Assembly (NCBI GenBank): GCA_029959295.1 | Contig: JASCOH010000007.1 | Location: 124,001-188,000 of the forward strand | DNA: 64,000 bases | Reading direction: 5' to 3' | Source of the DNA: Flavobacteriaceae bacterium PS02334 | Lineage (GTDB): Bacteria > Bacteroidota > Bacteroidia > Flavobacteriales > Flavobacteriaceae | Shown: positions 53,901 to 64,000 of the stretch, piece after piece | Numbering within the stretch: the stretch's first letter is position 1 | How the letters are laid out: each line of letters begins with the position of its first letter | Position numbers and translations under genes: made by a program | Notes under the pieces: generated by a model | The model's input: the letters and a program-made list of their open reading frames with translations, nothing else | Told to the model about the DNA's origin: nothing | Database searches by the model: none

Positions 53901-56900
53901 TGTAAAACTTGGATTTGTTGCACCATCGCCCAATGTTGTAATTTCATAAGCCATTGAAGTTATGTTACCTGCTCTCAAACCAAAAGAATTTAATTCTGCC
54001 GCAGTGTAAATAGTTTGGCTTGTGTAATTTGCCCATCTGTTACAGAAAGCTGTAGGCTGCTCAGTTGCTAATGTCAGAGTAGTTCCTGTACCAGTTGTAA
54101 CTGATCCTGTTGTTGCACTTTCAGCACTAGCGAAGAAACTTGTAGTAGCGGCGATTGAAGGAGTTGTGAATGACGCACCAGTTCCTACCAAATTACCACC
54201 TGTTGCTGCAGAATACCAGTTTACTGTTGCTCCAGCATTTGCTGTTGCTCCCAATACGACTGTTCCTGTTCCACATCTGCTTCCTGGTTGAGGCGCAGAA
54301 ATGCTATTTGCAAATGTAACTTGTACAGGTAATGAAGTTCCTGTGCTTCCACTACAAACAACGTTTGCTTTGTAGAAAGTTGGAACTGTTGGAGTTGCTA
54401 AATAAGTTGCGCTTGTTGCACCAGCAATAGGCGTATAAGTTGTACCATCTGTAGAACTTTCCCAAGCATAAGTAACCCCAGTTCCTGGAGTAGCCGTTGC
54501 TAGTGAAAGAGTTACTGAACTACCAAAACAAATTGAAGTAGAAGAAGCTATTGTATTTCCTGGAGTTGGAGTTCCAACACATGCATTTGAAGTTGCATAA
54601 CTAATGAAACCATCATAATCTGCTTCTGTAATGGCTAAAGAAGATTCAACAGTATTAGGGGTTCCTGTAGCAAAAACTGCAGTAGAACCAAAAGATGCCG
54701 CATAACTTCCAGCAGCAGTCGATGCATGAACCGGAATATTTGTATTTACTAATCCAGCATCTCCAATTTTAACTTTAAGATCTGTAAAAGTTCCTGTAAC
54801 TGAAGGAGCTTCCCATCTTCTGTTTGCGTTCAAGTTGACGATTGAAGGAGAAGCAGTTCCTGTATTTGAATCAAATGCTTCAGCCTTAAAAGTTGCAAGA
54901 GAAGTTGTAGTCGGTGCTAGAGAAATTGGTGCATAAACTGCTTTACCTACTGGAAATAATACATAATTTGTACTAGCATTTCCTGAAGCTATGGCTCTGT
55001 TGAAAGGACCATTTATATAAGAAGTAGCACTACCTCCAACAAGTGAAGTCGCTAAAGTTCCGCTTAAAGACAAAACGTTTGAAGCATTTGTATTTACTAC
55101 ACCTAATGTCAAAGTTAATGCTGCTGTATCTAAATTTCCACCAGCTAAAACAACGCCTGTTGCATTATTTACTGAAACGAAAGACGCAAGTCTTGTTGAA
55201 GGAATTTCAACACCAGTCGTAATTTGTGCTGTTGAAGTGTTGTAAAGCAAGCTTATTTGATTTGTCAATAAATTAAAAGTTGGAGCAACATCAAATGATC
55301 CAGCTATTCCTGCTGATCCTCCTCTTTGAACTACAGCTACTGCAGTTCCGTTTCCAATTGTAATTTGATTACTATTGATAAAGCTACCCGAAAATAAATT
55401 AACACGATTGGTAATAATTGGAGCACTCAAAGTAACATTACTCGGATTTGAAATACCAACACCTGTTCCTTGGAAAGGCACTGCATTTGTTCCGAAAGTA
55501 CCTGTACCACTATAAGTTTGAGGGATTGATCCAACAAAATCAAATCTACTTCCTGCCAAAGTCCCAACAATAGCTCCATTATTTACTACTGAAGCGCCTA
55601 GAATTTGAGCAGTTAAAGCATTTGGGTCAAATGTAGATCCTACAGCAATAGTAAGATTTCCATAAATTGTATTTGTTGCAGTCGTAACTAATTGTAATGT
55701 CTTAGGATTTGTTGTATTGTCAACAACAACATTTGCAGGAATCTGTCCTTGCATTCTAAATACAAAATTAGTAGCTGTCGCTGCGTTTCCAAATTGCAAT
55801 GTTCCTCCTGTGAAAACTGGAGCAACTGCTGTAGTACCTCTAACGTCTCTTGGACCAGAAGCGGCAGTACTTGCATTTTGGATATAAACAGTACCACCAG
55901 AAATATTTACTGTCGAAGCAGCTGAAGTACCTAAATCCCATGATGCTAAAGTTGTAGATGTATTACCTAGTGTATTTAATGTAAGTATACCTCCACTTTG
56001 TGTATAAGAAATTGCATTTCCTGCTGTACCAACTCCAAAACGAGAAGCCGCATTGATCACACCACCTTCGATAATAGTAGTACTTCCTGTGCTAAATCCA
56101 ACAGAATTTCCTGTCGATGTACCAACATTATAGGTACCATTGCTAATTCTAAACAATCCTGCAAAAGTTGGCGAGCCTCCCAAAGCAATAATTGTAGCAT
56201 TTGGATTGTTTAACCAAAAACCACCTGCTGCCGCAATCGTGTAAGAATTGGCAGAAAATAATGGATTTGAAAAAGTAGTAGTTCCATCTAATTTGAATAA
56301 ACCACTTGTTATTGTTAAAAATCCTAGTGCATTTGCTCCTTGAACAGTAAGAGTTCCTCCTGGAGAAAATGTCAAAACACTTGAAATACTTCCTTTATTC
56401 AATGTCACACCACTAGTGTTTCTTAAATTTGTAACTGAAGATGTTCCTAATGTAAAATTAGCATTTCCTACAGTATTGAAAGTAATCGTAGCTCCAGATG
56501 TAGTAAACGCGTTGAAATCTATAGTTCCATTATTTACTAAATCACCACCAACTACAAGTGAGTGTGTTGTAACTGTTCCTGTTGCAGCACTTTTAAAAGT
56601 TCCGCCTGTATTTATGGTAACATTTCTAGCCACTGTAAGTACACGAGCTGTCGTTGCCGTATAAACTAAATTACCAGAAATTGTCAATGAATAAGCAACC
56701 GCTGCAGTCACATCTTCTGTAACAGTAATTCCTGCAGGAATAGTCACATTATCAGTTGCAGTAGGGATGGCTCCTCCCCAAGTTGCAGTGTCGCTCCAGT
56801 TTCCTGTTGCTACAGCTGTAATATTTCCAGCCGCAATTGTACTTTGCGTAGCCAACAGTTCAGTACTTTTTCCACCTTCACTAATAGAAATTACTTTCCA

Positions 56901-57995
56901 TGAATAAGTAGTACTAGGAACTAATCCTGTAACTGCAAGTGTATTTGTACCAACATTTGTTGTGTTTACATAATTATAAGTAATACCACCATCTGTTGAA
57001 TTGTACACAGCATATTTCAAAATGCCTGTTACTGGCGCAGCAGCTGCCCAATCCAATGTCATTCCGGCTGCATTTACAGAAGAAAAAGTTAATGTAGTTG
57101 GAGGTGCCAATGTAGTAGCAACCACATTTCCTGCGCTTCCCGGAGGCGTAAACGTGTACACTTTTCTGCTTCCATCGGCAGTCGAATTTAAATCGAGAAC
57201 TGTTGCGCTTGCCAAATAAGTGTTTGAAACTGCTGGAGTAACAGTGCTAGCTGTATTTGTAGCCGTATTAACCGTTACTAAGTTTGTCGAAGTTGTGTTT
57301 GAAGAAAATCCAACATAATAAACGGTTGGAGAAGCAGTATTTGTAGGCATAGCACCGTATGCATATTCTACAGCACCACTATTTTCATATAAGCGTACTT
57401 GAAATGTTGCTCCTCCTGCAATTGCTGGATTCAAATAGCGAACCATTACATTTGTCCATTGCACCACTAAAGTTCTATTTGGCGCAGTACCCAAAACCTT
57501 TGCCTCAACTTTTCCATTAGTAGCAATTCTCATATCGTTGCCAAAAGGCGCTAACGTTGGAACTGTAGTATTTGGAATCGCATAAACCGCTGTTCCTGGC
57601 GTTGCCCCAAGAGTTAGAATTCCATTGTCTGAAACTCCAAATTGCGTATAACGCGTTCCCATGAAATAGAATTCGAATGTACTCCCGGCACCTAAATTAA
57701 AATTGGTCAAAGCCGAGGACGTATCGTCTACTCCAGGCGCTAAAATTTGGATAGTTCCCGAACTCATATCTACAAGAGATCCTGTAGCGCTAGATGTAAA
57801 AGAATAATTGGCGGAAGATGCCTGTGCCAACATTTTTTGATTACCGGCTGTGAAAGCCAATATCATAAGCATAAACATCCACAGCGATTTCGTGGAAGAC
57901 AAATTGGTTGAAGGCCTGGGGATTGCCTGATTCCCAACTTGAGTTTTGGAATCAGAAGAAATTCTGAATCCAAAAGAATTGTAATAATTCCTCAT
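50973..57995 (-). CDS. Giant T9SS-exported surface protein with Ig-like repeats
   Basis: The 2340-residue protein has an unusual N-terminus: a 36-residue polar extension before the hydrophobic core ([14 protein letters not shown]), with likely cleavage after residue 59 (MLAQA). In order it then shows a beta-rich domain (about 65-280), a fibronectin type III domain (about 296-375, [20 protein letters not shown]), a long G8/beta-helix-like part (about 390-1000), Ig/PKD-like domains (about 1150-1850), five 67-residue repeats (1850-2184) and a type A T9SS sorting domain (about 2268-2340; [31 protein letters not shown]). It is probably a cell-surface adhesin or matrix protein. The ligand is unknown. 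Confidence 0.9.
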   Translation of the reverse strand: MRNYYNSFGFRISSDSKTQVGNQAIPRPSTNLSSTKSLWMFMLMILAFTAGNQKMLAQASSANYSFTSSATGSLVDMSSGTIQILAPGVDDTSSALTNFNLGAGSTFEFYFMGTRYTQFGVSDNGILTLGATPGTAVYAIPNTTVPTLAPFGNDMRIATNGKVEAKVLGTAPNRTLVVQWTNVMVRYLNPAIAGGATFQVRLYENSGAVEYAYGAMPTNTASPTVYYVGFSSNTTSTNLVTVNTATNTASTVTPAVSNTYLASATVLDLNSTADGSRKVYTFTPPGSAGNVVATTLAPPTTLTFSSVNAAGMTLDWAAAAPVTGILKYAVYNSTDGGITYNYVNTTNVGTNTLAVTGLVPSTTYSWKVISISEGGKSTELLATQSTIAAGNITAVATGNWSDTATWGGAIPTATDNVTIPAGITVTEDVTAAVAYSLTISGNLVYTATTARVLTVARNVTINTGGTFKSAATGTVTTHSLVVGGDLVNNGTIDFNAFTTSGATITFNTVGNANFTLGTSSVTNLRNTSGVTLNKGSISSVLTFSPGGTLTVQGANALGFLTITSGLFKLDGTTTFSNPLFSANSYTIAAAGGFWLNNPNATIIALGGSPTFAGLFRISNGTYNVGTSTGNSVGFSTGSTTIIEGGVINAASRFGVGTAGNAISYTQSGGILTLNTLGNTSTTLASWDLGTSAASTVNISGGTVYIQNASTAASGPRDVRGTTAVAPVFTGGTLQFGNAATATNFVFRMQGQIPANVVVDNTTNPKTLQLVTTATNTIYGNLTIAVGSTFDPNALTAQILGASVVNNGAIVGTLAGSRFDFVGSIPQTYSGTGTFGTNAVPFQGTGVGISNPSNVTLSAPIITNRVNLFSGSFINSNQITIGNGTAVAVVQRGGSAGIAGSFDVAPTFNLLTNQISLLYNTSTAQITTGVEIPSTRLASFVSVNNATGVVLAGGNLDTAALTLTLGVVNTNASNVLSLSGTLATSLVGGSATSYINGPFNRAIASGNASTNYVLFPVGKAVYAPISLAPTTTSLATFKAEAFDSNTGTASPSIVNLNANRRWEAPSVTGTFTDLKVKIGDAGLVNTNIPVHASTAAGSYAASFGSTAVFATGTPNTVESSLAITEADYDGFISYATSNACVGTPTPGNTIASSTSICFGSSVTLSLATATPGTGVTYAWESSTDGTTYTPIAGATSATYLATPTVPTFYKANVVCSGSTGTSLPVQVTFANSISAPQPGSRCGTGTVVLGATANAGATVNWYSAATGGNLVGTGASFTTPSIAATTSFFASAESATTGSVTTGTGTTLTLATEQPTAFCNRWANYTSQTIYTAAELNSFGLRAGNITSMAYEITTLGDGATNPSFTVKIGNTTQSSFANTNFLTTPSTTVYGPSTYTHTASGWQVITFATPYLWDGISNIVVNVSHTGADATNNARTYYTATTDDKVLWSTTGATPTTGTVSKNRLNVLFSGQVVCGSARTEVVATVTPAPTLTLSAATASVCLGQTSSAITATAGATDFTDFVWTPNTGVSGNQTTGWVFNPTVTTTYTLNATQSGGALCAATATVVVTVNPIPTVNVLPATGSICAGSIQALNVEQATATFGTGTTVLGATAFPNSLSAYYGGVKHQILYTAAELSAQGLAAGSKISALTFDLNAFNATASLVNFTIRMGTTTNTALTGMVSGTSAVYGPTTFTATAAGITSFQFTTPYTWDGVSNLIVETVHNAGNGGNGSGNITKTTTTINNSVYYGASDNITGGIAGFDAVTVYGTSGASTARPNITFKYTMNTVWTPATGLYSDALATVAYTGESLSTVYAKPAGTTTYTATVMSGSGCSASSSSLLTVTPVVTPNFAAIAPFCAGSTAPVLATTSPNGVTGTWSPATIDNMTGGSYVFTPTAGLCANTQTLTVTVTPVVTPNFAAIAPFCAGSTAPVLATTSPNGVTGTWSPATVSNTADGTYVFTPTAGLCANTQTLSVTVTPVVTPNFAAITPLCAGSTAPVLATTSPNGVTGTWSPATIDNMTGGSYVFTPTAGLCANTQTLTVTVTPVVTPNFAAIAPFCAGSTAPVLATTSPNGVTGTWSPATIDNMTGGSYVFTPTAGLCANTQTLTVTVTPVVTPNFAAIAPFCAGSTAPTLATTSPNGVTGTWSPATINNMTGGSYVFTPTAGLCANTQTLTVTVTPSPSQPTGAASQYGATLANLVVSPSTGILWYGNAGDAVTGNNALPLTTPTVDNATYYAVQVVGTCRSTALAVTIDFDLSAPSFAANQLKYYPNPVNDVLKVSYSENISELKLYNLLGQQVLTKKVNANETQIDMSNLAAGTYMLEVSSGSNSKVVKLIKK
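51444..52448 (-). repeat. Five tandem 201-bp repeats inside the giant surface protein
   Basis: Five units with an exact 201-bp period encode 67 residues each (residues 1850-2184). Each begins [16 protein letters not shown] and contains [26 protein letters not shown] and two Cys. Unit 2 differs most (VSNTADGT in place of IDNMTGGS), and unit 3 has ITPLCAG. The near-identity at DNA level suggests recent expansion or homogenisation. Confidence 0.95.
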
Positions 57996-58328
57996 AGTTT
58001 AAATAATTAGTTAATAATTTAAGTTCGTCGAAAGGAATAATTCTTAATAATCAAAGTCGACTCAACTACAAATGCAATGCATCTGCACCAAGTCCTGTAA
58101 TAGTAAATTTAATCACAAAAAATTAACACCTTTTTAACTTAGGGAATTTATAACAAAAAATCAACATGTAGTGATTTTGACATAAAAAGTTATTAACCGA
58201 TAATAAAAACCATTTTTGAATGAATTATAGACAAAAATTTAAATAAATTATTAAATAAAAATTATAAAAAACCACCGCTAAATATTGCAAAAAACTAATA
58301 ACCACAAGGCAAGACAGCTTTTTAGATA
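57996..58328. other. Gene-free stretch between the giant protein and DUF3467
   Basis: About 330 bp of AT-rich DNA with no ORF worth calling. It must hold the promoter of the giant protein gene (minus strand), but no convincing TAnnTTTG box close to the start is visible, so a long leader is possible. Confidence 0.45.
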
Positions 58329-58362
58329 AAAAAAAGCCTCTCAATTTCTTGAGAGGCTTTTT
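58329..58362. terminator. Terminator of the rpoBC-DUF3467 operon
   Basis: An A-run, GCCTCTCAA, loop TTTC, TTGAGAGGC and a T-run form a perfect 9-bp stem, 3 bp past the minus-strand stop at 58366. Confidence 0.9.
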
Positions 58363-58365
58363 AAC

Positions 58366-58680
58366 TTATGCTTGTCCAGCTGGACCAAAATTTAAGGGTA
58401 TCGGAGGCTGTTCCGTATCTTTTATTTCGCCATGGGCGCTTTCAAATCTGTGGATGTTTTCTCCTAATGCCTTTAACAATCTTTTGGCGTGCTGTGGCGT
58501 CAAAACAATTCTAGATTTCACTTTTGCTTTCGGAATTCCTGGCATGATGCTTACGAAGTCCAACACAAATTCTGAAGCTGAATGATTGATGATGGCCAAG
58601 TTGGAATAAATTCCTTCGGCTGTTTTTTCATCAAGTTCAATATTAATCTGCCCTTGCGGGTTTTGATTTGAATCGCTCAT
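58366..58680 (-). CDS. DUF3467 domain protein
   Basis: The 104-residue cytoplasmic protein matches DUF3467: INIELDEKTAEGIYSNLAII, FVLDFVSIMPGIPKAKVKSR and VLTPQHAKRLLKALGENIHR. Function is unknown; the family is widespread in Bacteroidota and often follows rpoC. It starts 4 bp after the rpoC stop and ends at the operon terminator, so it is co-expressed with RNA polymerase. Confidence 0.9.
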   Translation of the reverse strand: MSDSNQNPQGQINIELDEKTAEGIYSNLAIINHSASEFVLDFVSIMPGIPKAKVKSRIVLTPQHAKRLLKALGENIHRFESAHGEIKDTEQPPIPLNFGPAGQA

Positions 58681-58684
58681 ACTC

Positions 58685-61600
58685 TTAATAGTTATATTCT
58701 TCTTTAGAAACTAAAAGTTCATTGTATTCATCTTTAGAACCTACGATTACATTATCATAGTCTCTCATACCTGTACCTGCAGGAATTCTGTGACCAACGA
58801 TAACATTTTCTTTCAATCCTTCTAAGAAGTCAACTTTTCCTGCAACTGCTGCTTCATTCAATACTTTTGTAGTTTCCTGGAACGACGCTGCAGAGATAAA
58901 TGATTTAGTCTGCAATGAAGCTCTCGTAATACCTTGAAGTACTGGAGTTGCTGTAGCCGTGATAACATCTCTTGCCACAACTTGATTTTTATCTGTACGT
59001 TTCAATAGTGAATTCTCATCACGCAATTGACGAGGAGAAATAATCTGTCCTGGTTTCAAGTTGTCCGAATCCCCAGCATCTTCAATCACTTTCATACCAT
59101 AAAGCTTATCATTTTCAACGATAAAATCTTTTGTATGGATCAATTGATCTTCTAAGAATAAAGTATCACCTGGATCTTGAACTCTAACTTTACGCATCAT
59201 CTGGCGAATCACAACTTCAAAGTGCTTGTCGTTGATTTTTACACCCTGAAGACGGTAAACTTCTTGAATTTCATTTACCAAATATTGCTGAACTGCAGCC
59301 GGACCTTGAATTCTCAAGATATCATCTGGAGTAATAGCGCCATCTGACAATGGAACTCCCGCTCTTACGAAGTCATTTTCTTGTACCAAAATTTGGCTAG
59401 AAAGTTTCACTAGATATTTCTTAATCTCACCGAATTTAGATTCGATAACGATCTCACGGTTACCTCTTTTGATTTTTCCAAAAGAAACAACTCCATCAAT
59501 TTCAGAAACTACAGCTGGGTTTGAAGGATTACGAGCCTCAAGAAGCTCCGTAATTCTTGGAAGACCTCCGGTGATATCATTCGCTTTTGATGAACGACGT
59601 GGAATTTTTACCAAAACTTTACCAGACTTAATTTTCTCACCGTTTTCAACCATCAAGTGGGCTCCAACTGGCAAGTTGTAAGAACGGATCAATTCGCCAT
59701 CCTTACCGTAAATCAATAAAGTTGGGATTAATTTTTTGTTTCTTCCTTCAGAAATTACTTTTTCTTGGAAACCAGTTTGCTCATCGATTTCAACTTGGAA
59801 CGATTGTCCTTGTTCTAAATCTTCGTAAGCAATTTTACCAGTAAATTCAGAAATAATAACTCCATTATATGGATCCCATTTACAAACTACAGTTCCTTTT
59901 TCAACTATATCTCCGTCTTTTACGAAAATACTAGAACCGTAAGGAATATTATGTGTATTTAAGACGATTCCAGTTTTAACATCTACCAATTTCAATTCAG
60001 TTGAACGAGAAATTACAATATCTGTAATATTTCCTTCAAGATCTTCCCCTTTTACTGTTTTCAAATCTTCGATCTCAAGACGACCTGCAAATTTCACAAC
60101 AATGCTAGATTCTTCAGAAAGTCCACCCGCAACCCCACCAACGTGGAATGTACGAAGTGTCAACTGTGTTCCTGGCTCACCGATTGACTGTGCAGCAATT
60201 ACACCGACAGCTTCACCTCTTTGCGTCATTTTTCCAGTTGCAAGGTTTCTTCCGTAACATTTAGCACAGATTCCTTTTGTAGCCTCGCAAGTCAATGGCG
60301 AACGAACTTCCACTTTTTCAATTGGAGATTCATCGATTGCTTTTACGATAGCTTCAGTGATCTGCTCACCTGCTGTAATTAAAACTTCATTTGTTAGAGG
60401 ATTGATAACATCTTGCAAAGCAACACGTCCTAAAATTCTTTCTCCTAAAGTTTCAACGATTTCCTCATTTTTCTTTAAAGCTCCAACTTCAACTCCTCTT
60501 AAAGTACCGCAATCAACAGTGTTTACGATAACGTCTTGAGAAACGTCATGAAGTCTTCTTGTCAAGTAACCCGCATCGGCTGTTTTCAAAGCCGTATCCG
60601 CAAGACCTTTACGAGCACCGTGAGTAGAGATAAAGTACTCAAGGATCGAAAGACCTTCCTTAAAGTTAGACAAAATCGGGTTTTCAATAATTTCACCACC
60701 GCCGGCAGTAGATTTTTTAGGCTTAGCCATCAAACCACGCATACCAGTCAACTGACGAATCTGTTCTTTAGAACCCCTTGCTCCAGAATCAAGCATCATA
60801 TATACAGAGTTGAAACCTTGTTGGTCTTCTCTAATATTTTTCATTGCTAATTCTGTCAATTGCGCATTTGCTGAAGTCCAGATATCAATAACTTGGTTGT
60901 AACGTTCGTTATTGGTAATAAGACCCATGTTATAATTTACAGTAATACCGTCAACTTGTTCTCTGGCATCTGCAATCAATTGTGTTTTTTGTTCAGGAAT
61001 TCTAATATCTCCTAATGAGAATGACAAACCACCTCTGAAGGCAAATTTGTACCCCATATCTTTCATGTTATCAAGGAAGGCAGCAGTTGTCGGAACATCT
61101 GTTACGCTTAAAATTCCACCGATAATATCTCTCAAAGATTTTTTAGTCAATACCTGGTTGATATATCCTGCAGCTTCTGGTACAACTTCGTTGAAAAGTA
61201 CACGTCCAGCAGTTGTTTGGATAATTTTGTACACCAATTCTCCAGCTTCGTTGAAATCTTTTGCTCTGATTCTTACACGAGCATTCAATTCCACTCTTCC
61301 TTCGTTTAATGCAATATTTACTTCTTCAGCAGAATAGAAAGTCAAATCTTGACCTAAAATTTTGTGATCTTCTGTAGAAATACGCTCTTTGGTCATATAA
61401 TATAGACCCAAAACCATATCCTGAGAAGGTACCGTAATTGGCGCACCATTCGCTGGATTCAAGATATTATGAGAAGCCAACATTAAAAGTTGCGCTTCCA
61501 AAATAGCTTCTGGTCCAAGTGGCAAGTGAACCGCCATCTGGTCACCATCAAAATCCGCGTTGAAAGCCGTACAAACTAAAGGGTGCAATTGGATTGCTTT

Positions 61601-62998
61601 TCCTTCGATTAATTTTGGCTGGAACGCTTGGATACCAAGTCTGTGCAAAGTGGGAGCACGATTCAGTAATACTGGATGTCCTTTAATTACATTTTCAAGA
61701 ATATCCCAAACTACTGGTTCTTTTTTGTCAATAATTTTCTTAGCAGATTTTACTGTTTTTACAATTCCTCTTTCGATCAATTTACGGATCACGAAAGGTT
61801 TGTACAATTCAGCTGCCATATCTTTTGGCAAACCACATTCAAACAATTTCAATTCAGGTCCAACGACGATTACCGAACGAGCAGAATAATCCACACGTTT
61901 ACCCAAAAGGTTTTGACGGAAACGACCTTGCTTACCTTTTAATGAATCAGAAAGCGATTTTAATGGTCTGTTTGATTCTGTTTTAACAGCAGATGCTTTT
62001 CTTGTATTATCGAATAACGAATCTACAGATTCCTGCAACATACGTTTTTCGTTTCTCAAGATTACTTCTGGAGCTTTGATTTCCATCAATCTTTTCAAAC
62101 GATTGTTACGGATGATTACTCTTCTGTACAAATCATTCAAATCTGAAGTTGCGAAACGACCACCATCAAGTGGCACCAACGGACGCAATTCTGGTGGAAT
62201 AACTGGAACTACTTTCATAATCATCCACTCCGGACGATTTTCTCTGTTCAAGTTAGACTCACGGAAAGATTCCACAACTTGAAGTCTTTTTAAAGCTTCA
62301 GTCTTACGTTGTTTAGATGTTTCGTTGTTAGCTGAGTGACGCAATTGGTATGATAATTCATCCAAATCGATTCTTGCCAACAAGTCCATAATACATTCAG
62401 CACCCATTTTAGCGATGAATTTATTTGGATCATTGTCATCTAAATATTGGTTTTCCATCGGAAGCGTATCTAAAATATTTAGATATTCTTCTTCTGTTAA
62501 AAAGTCAAGTCTTTGTAATGATTCTCCGTCAGGATTTTTTGCAATACCCGCTTGGATTACTACGTATCTTTCGTAGTAAATGATCATGTCTAATTTTTTA
62601 GATGGAAGACCTAAAATGTAACCAATTTTATTTGGAAGTGAACGGAAATACCAGATGTGAGCGATTGGCACAACCAAATTGATGTGTCCTACTCTGTCTC
62701 TACGTACTTTCTTTTCAGTAACTTCCACACCACAACGGTCACAAACGATACCTTTGTAGCGGATTCTTTTATATTTACCACAAGCACATTCGAAATCTTT
62801 TACTGGTCCGAAGATTCTTTCACAGAAAAGTCCGTCACGCTCTGGTTTGTGTGTTCTATAGTTGATCGTTTCTGGTTTCAAAACCTCACCTCTTGACTCA
62901 GCCAAGATAGATTCTGGAGAAGCAAGACCTATCGAAATTTTGTTGAACCTTTTAATTGGGTTCTTGTCCTTATTATTATTATTTCTGTTATTCATCAT
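58685..62998 (-). CDS. rpoC: RNA polymerase beta' subunit
   Basis: The 1437-residue largest subunit of RNA polymerase shows the N-terminal zinc site ([20 protein letters not shown]), the catalytic Mg-binding loop [12 protein letters not shown], the bridge-helix/trigger-loop area ([20 protein letters not shown] and, later, [16 protein letters not shown]) and the second zinc site ([13 protein letters not shown]). Two adjacent Met codons begin the protein, followed by an Asn-rich stretch. It lies downstream of rpoB after a 239-bp gap and upstream of DUF3467. Length is normal for Bacteroidota. Confidence 0.98.
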   Translation of the reverse strand: MMNNRNNNNKDKNPIKRFNKISIGLASPESILAESRGEVLKPETINYRTHKPERDGLFCERIFGPVKDFECACGKYKRIRYKGIVCDRCGVEVTEKKVRRDRVGHINLVVPIAHIWYFRSLPNKIGYILGLPSKKLDMIIYYERYVVIQAGIAKNPDGESLQRLDFLTEEEYLNILDTLPMENQYLDDNDPNKFIAKMGAECIMDLLARIDLDELSYQLRHSANNETSKQRKTEALKRLQVVESFRESNLNRENRPEWMIMKVVPVIPPELRPLVPLDGGRFATSDLNDLYRRVIIRNNRLKRLMEIKAPEVILRNEKRMLQESVDSLFDNTRKASAVKTESNRPLKSLSDSLKGKQGRFRQNLLGKRVDYSARSVIVVGPELKLFECGLPKDMAAELYKPFVIRKLIERGIVKTVKSAKKIIDKKEPVVWDILENVIKGHPVLLNRAPTLHRLGIQAFQPKLIEGKAIQLHPLVCTAFNADFDGDQMAVHLPLGPEAILEAQLLMLASHNILNPANGAPITVPSQDMVLGLYYMTKERISTEDHKILGQDLTFYSAEEVNIALNEGRVELNARVRIRAKDFNEAGELVYKIIQTTAGRVLFNEVVPEAAGYINQVLTKKSLRDIIGGILSVTDVPTTAAFLDNMKDMGYKFAFRGGLSFSLGDIRIPEQKTQLIADAREQVDGITVNYNMGLITNNERYNQVIDIWTSANAQLTELAMKNIREDQQGFNSVYMMLDSGARGSKEQIRQLTGMRGLMAKPKKSTAGGGEIIENPILSNFKEGLSILEYFISTHGARKGLADTALKTADAGYLTRRLHDVSQDVIVNTVDCGTLRGVEVGALKKNEEIVETLGERILGRVALQDVINPLTNEVLITAGEQITEAIVKAIDESPIEKVEVRSPLTCEATKGICAKCYGRNLATGKMTQRGEAVGVIAAQSIGEPGTQLTLRTFHVGGVAGGLSEESSIVVKFAGRLEIEDLKTVKGEDLEGNITDIVISRSTELKLVDVKTGIVLNTHNIPYGSSIFVKDGDIVEKGTVVCKWDPYNGVIISEFTGKIAYEDLEQGQSFQVEIDEQTGFQEKVISEGRNKKLIPTLLIYGKDGELIRSYNLPVGAHLMVENGEKIKSGKVLVKIPRRSSKANDITGGLPRITELLEARNPSNPAVVSEIDGVVSFGKIKRGNREIVIESKFGEIKKYLVKLSSQILVQENDFVRAGVPLSDGAITPDDILRIQGPAAVQQYLVNEIQEVYRLQGVKINDKHFEVVIRQMMRKVRVQDPGDTLFLEDQLIHTKDFIVENDKLYGMKVIEDAGDSDNLKPGQIISPRQLRDENSLLKRTDKNQVVARDVITATATPVLQGITRASLQTKSFISAASFQETTKVLNEAAVAGKVDFLEGLKENVIVGHRIPAGTGMRDYDNVIVGSKDEYNELLVSKEEYNY

Positions 62999-63189
62999 AG
63001 TTTTTACTATTGATTTATTGCAATTAAAAAATTGATTTCGTTTTGTCTAAGCCTAACTTCGACTAAAACATTACCTCGGATTACTTCTCTAAACCTCAAG
63101 CGACTCTTGAAGTGCTAGTTATGATAAAATTCATAAAAAATCGGAACGGTTTACGGGTATAAATCCTAAAAACTTTATAAATAAGTAAT

Positions 63190-63219
63190 CAGTTTTCAGA
63201 TATTGCTACCTGAAAACTG
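63190..63219 (-). other. Hairpin in the rpoB-rpoC spacer
   Basis: CAGTTTTCAG (63190-63199) and CTGAAAACTG (63210-63219) form a perfect 10-bp stem with a 10-nt loop, about 20 nt after the rpoB stop. No T-run follows on the minus strand, so it may be an RNA-processing or attenuating structure. The rest of the 239-bp spacer shows nothing clear. Confidence 0.6.
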
Positions 63220-63237
63220 AATACTGCCTGCTTTTTG

Positions 63238-64000
<763 letters not shown>

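Overview
The window looks like the chromosome of a Flavobacterium-type bacterium (Bacteroidota). The DNA is AT-rich. Many genes are preceded by a TAnnTTTG box (the Bacteroidota -7 element), sometimes with TTG about 20 bp upstream. Two proteins end in type IX secretion (T9SS) sorting domains, and DUF1573, DUF3276, DUF3467, DUF6438 and DUF6169 proteins are present. Most genes are ordinary chromosomal housekeeping genes. There are no tRNA, rRNA, phage, transposase or CRISPR features.

Layout. 1-4.5 kb: peptidase T, then the divergent nusB-DUF1573-yajC group and a Leu/Phe/Val dehydrogenase. 4.6-9.6 kb: ABC exporter, PUR-type nucleic-acid-binding protein, DUF6438 lipoprotein, CsaA-like protein, thioredoxin-like protein and a small secreted protein. 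9.7-21 kb: an accessory signalling and bacteriocin island. 21-31.5 kb: cyclophilin-FKBP fusion, DUF1569, sterol desaturase, trmD, rplS, a small two-gene cassette with DUF6169, monomeric isocitrate dehydrogenase, thiamine pyrophosphokinase, rlmF and nudK. 32-42.4 kb: uvrB, TerB-like, two esterases, DUF1456-DUF4269, sucC, lysA and alkaline phosphatase. 42.5-50.9 kb: CPA1 antiporter, carbonic anhydrase, nitronate monooxygenase-like enzyme, T9SS subtilase, and a SAM-riboswitch-controlled methionine unit (trans-sulfuration enzyme plus homoserine dehydrogenase). 51-58 kb: one 2340-residue T9SS surface protein with five near-identical 67-residue repeats. 58.3-64 kb: rpoB (3' part)-rpoC-DUF3467.

The 9.7-21 kb island is the most notable region. 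It holds a LytTR regulator whose receiver has lost its phosphoacceptor Asp, and three paralogous sensor kinases. Each kinase has a lipobox, TPRs, one membrane span and a HisKA_3/HATPase module, and each starts with TTG. Two of the kinases are followed by LuxR-type response regulators. Between the two kinase/regulator pairs lies a secreted precursor whose last 39 residues carry eight cysteines in a fulvocin C-like pattern. It is followed by a membrane-anchored thioredoxin with a CSIC site and by a small secreted protein. I read this as a regulated, disulfide-stabilised bacteriocin cassette; this is an inference from sequence. The middle kinase is a mosaic: its sensor half matches the third kinase and its transmitter half matches the first. 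A 172-bp block (terminator, promoter, start and first codons) is almost identical upstream of the second and third kinases, which suggests recent gene conversion.

Non-coding features include a SAM-I riboswitch with a visible antiterminator alternative, three copies of a dispersed structured repeat (TAGCCC-GAT ... stem-loop ... AGC-GGA), several perfect inverted repeats and a 7-bp tandem repeat upstream of rplS.
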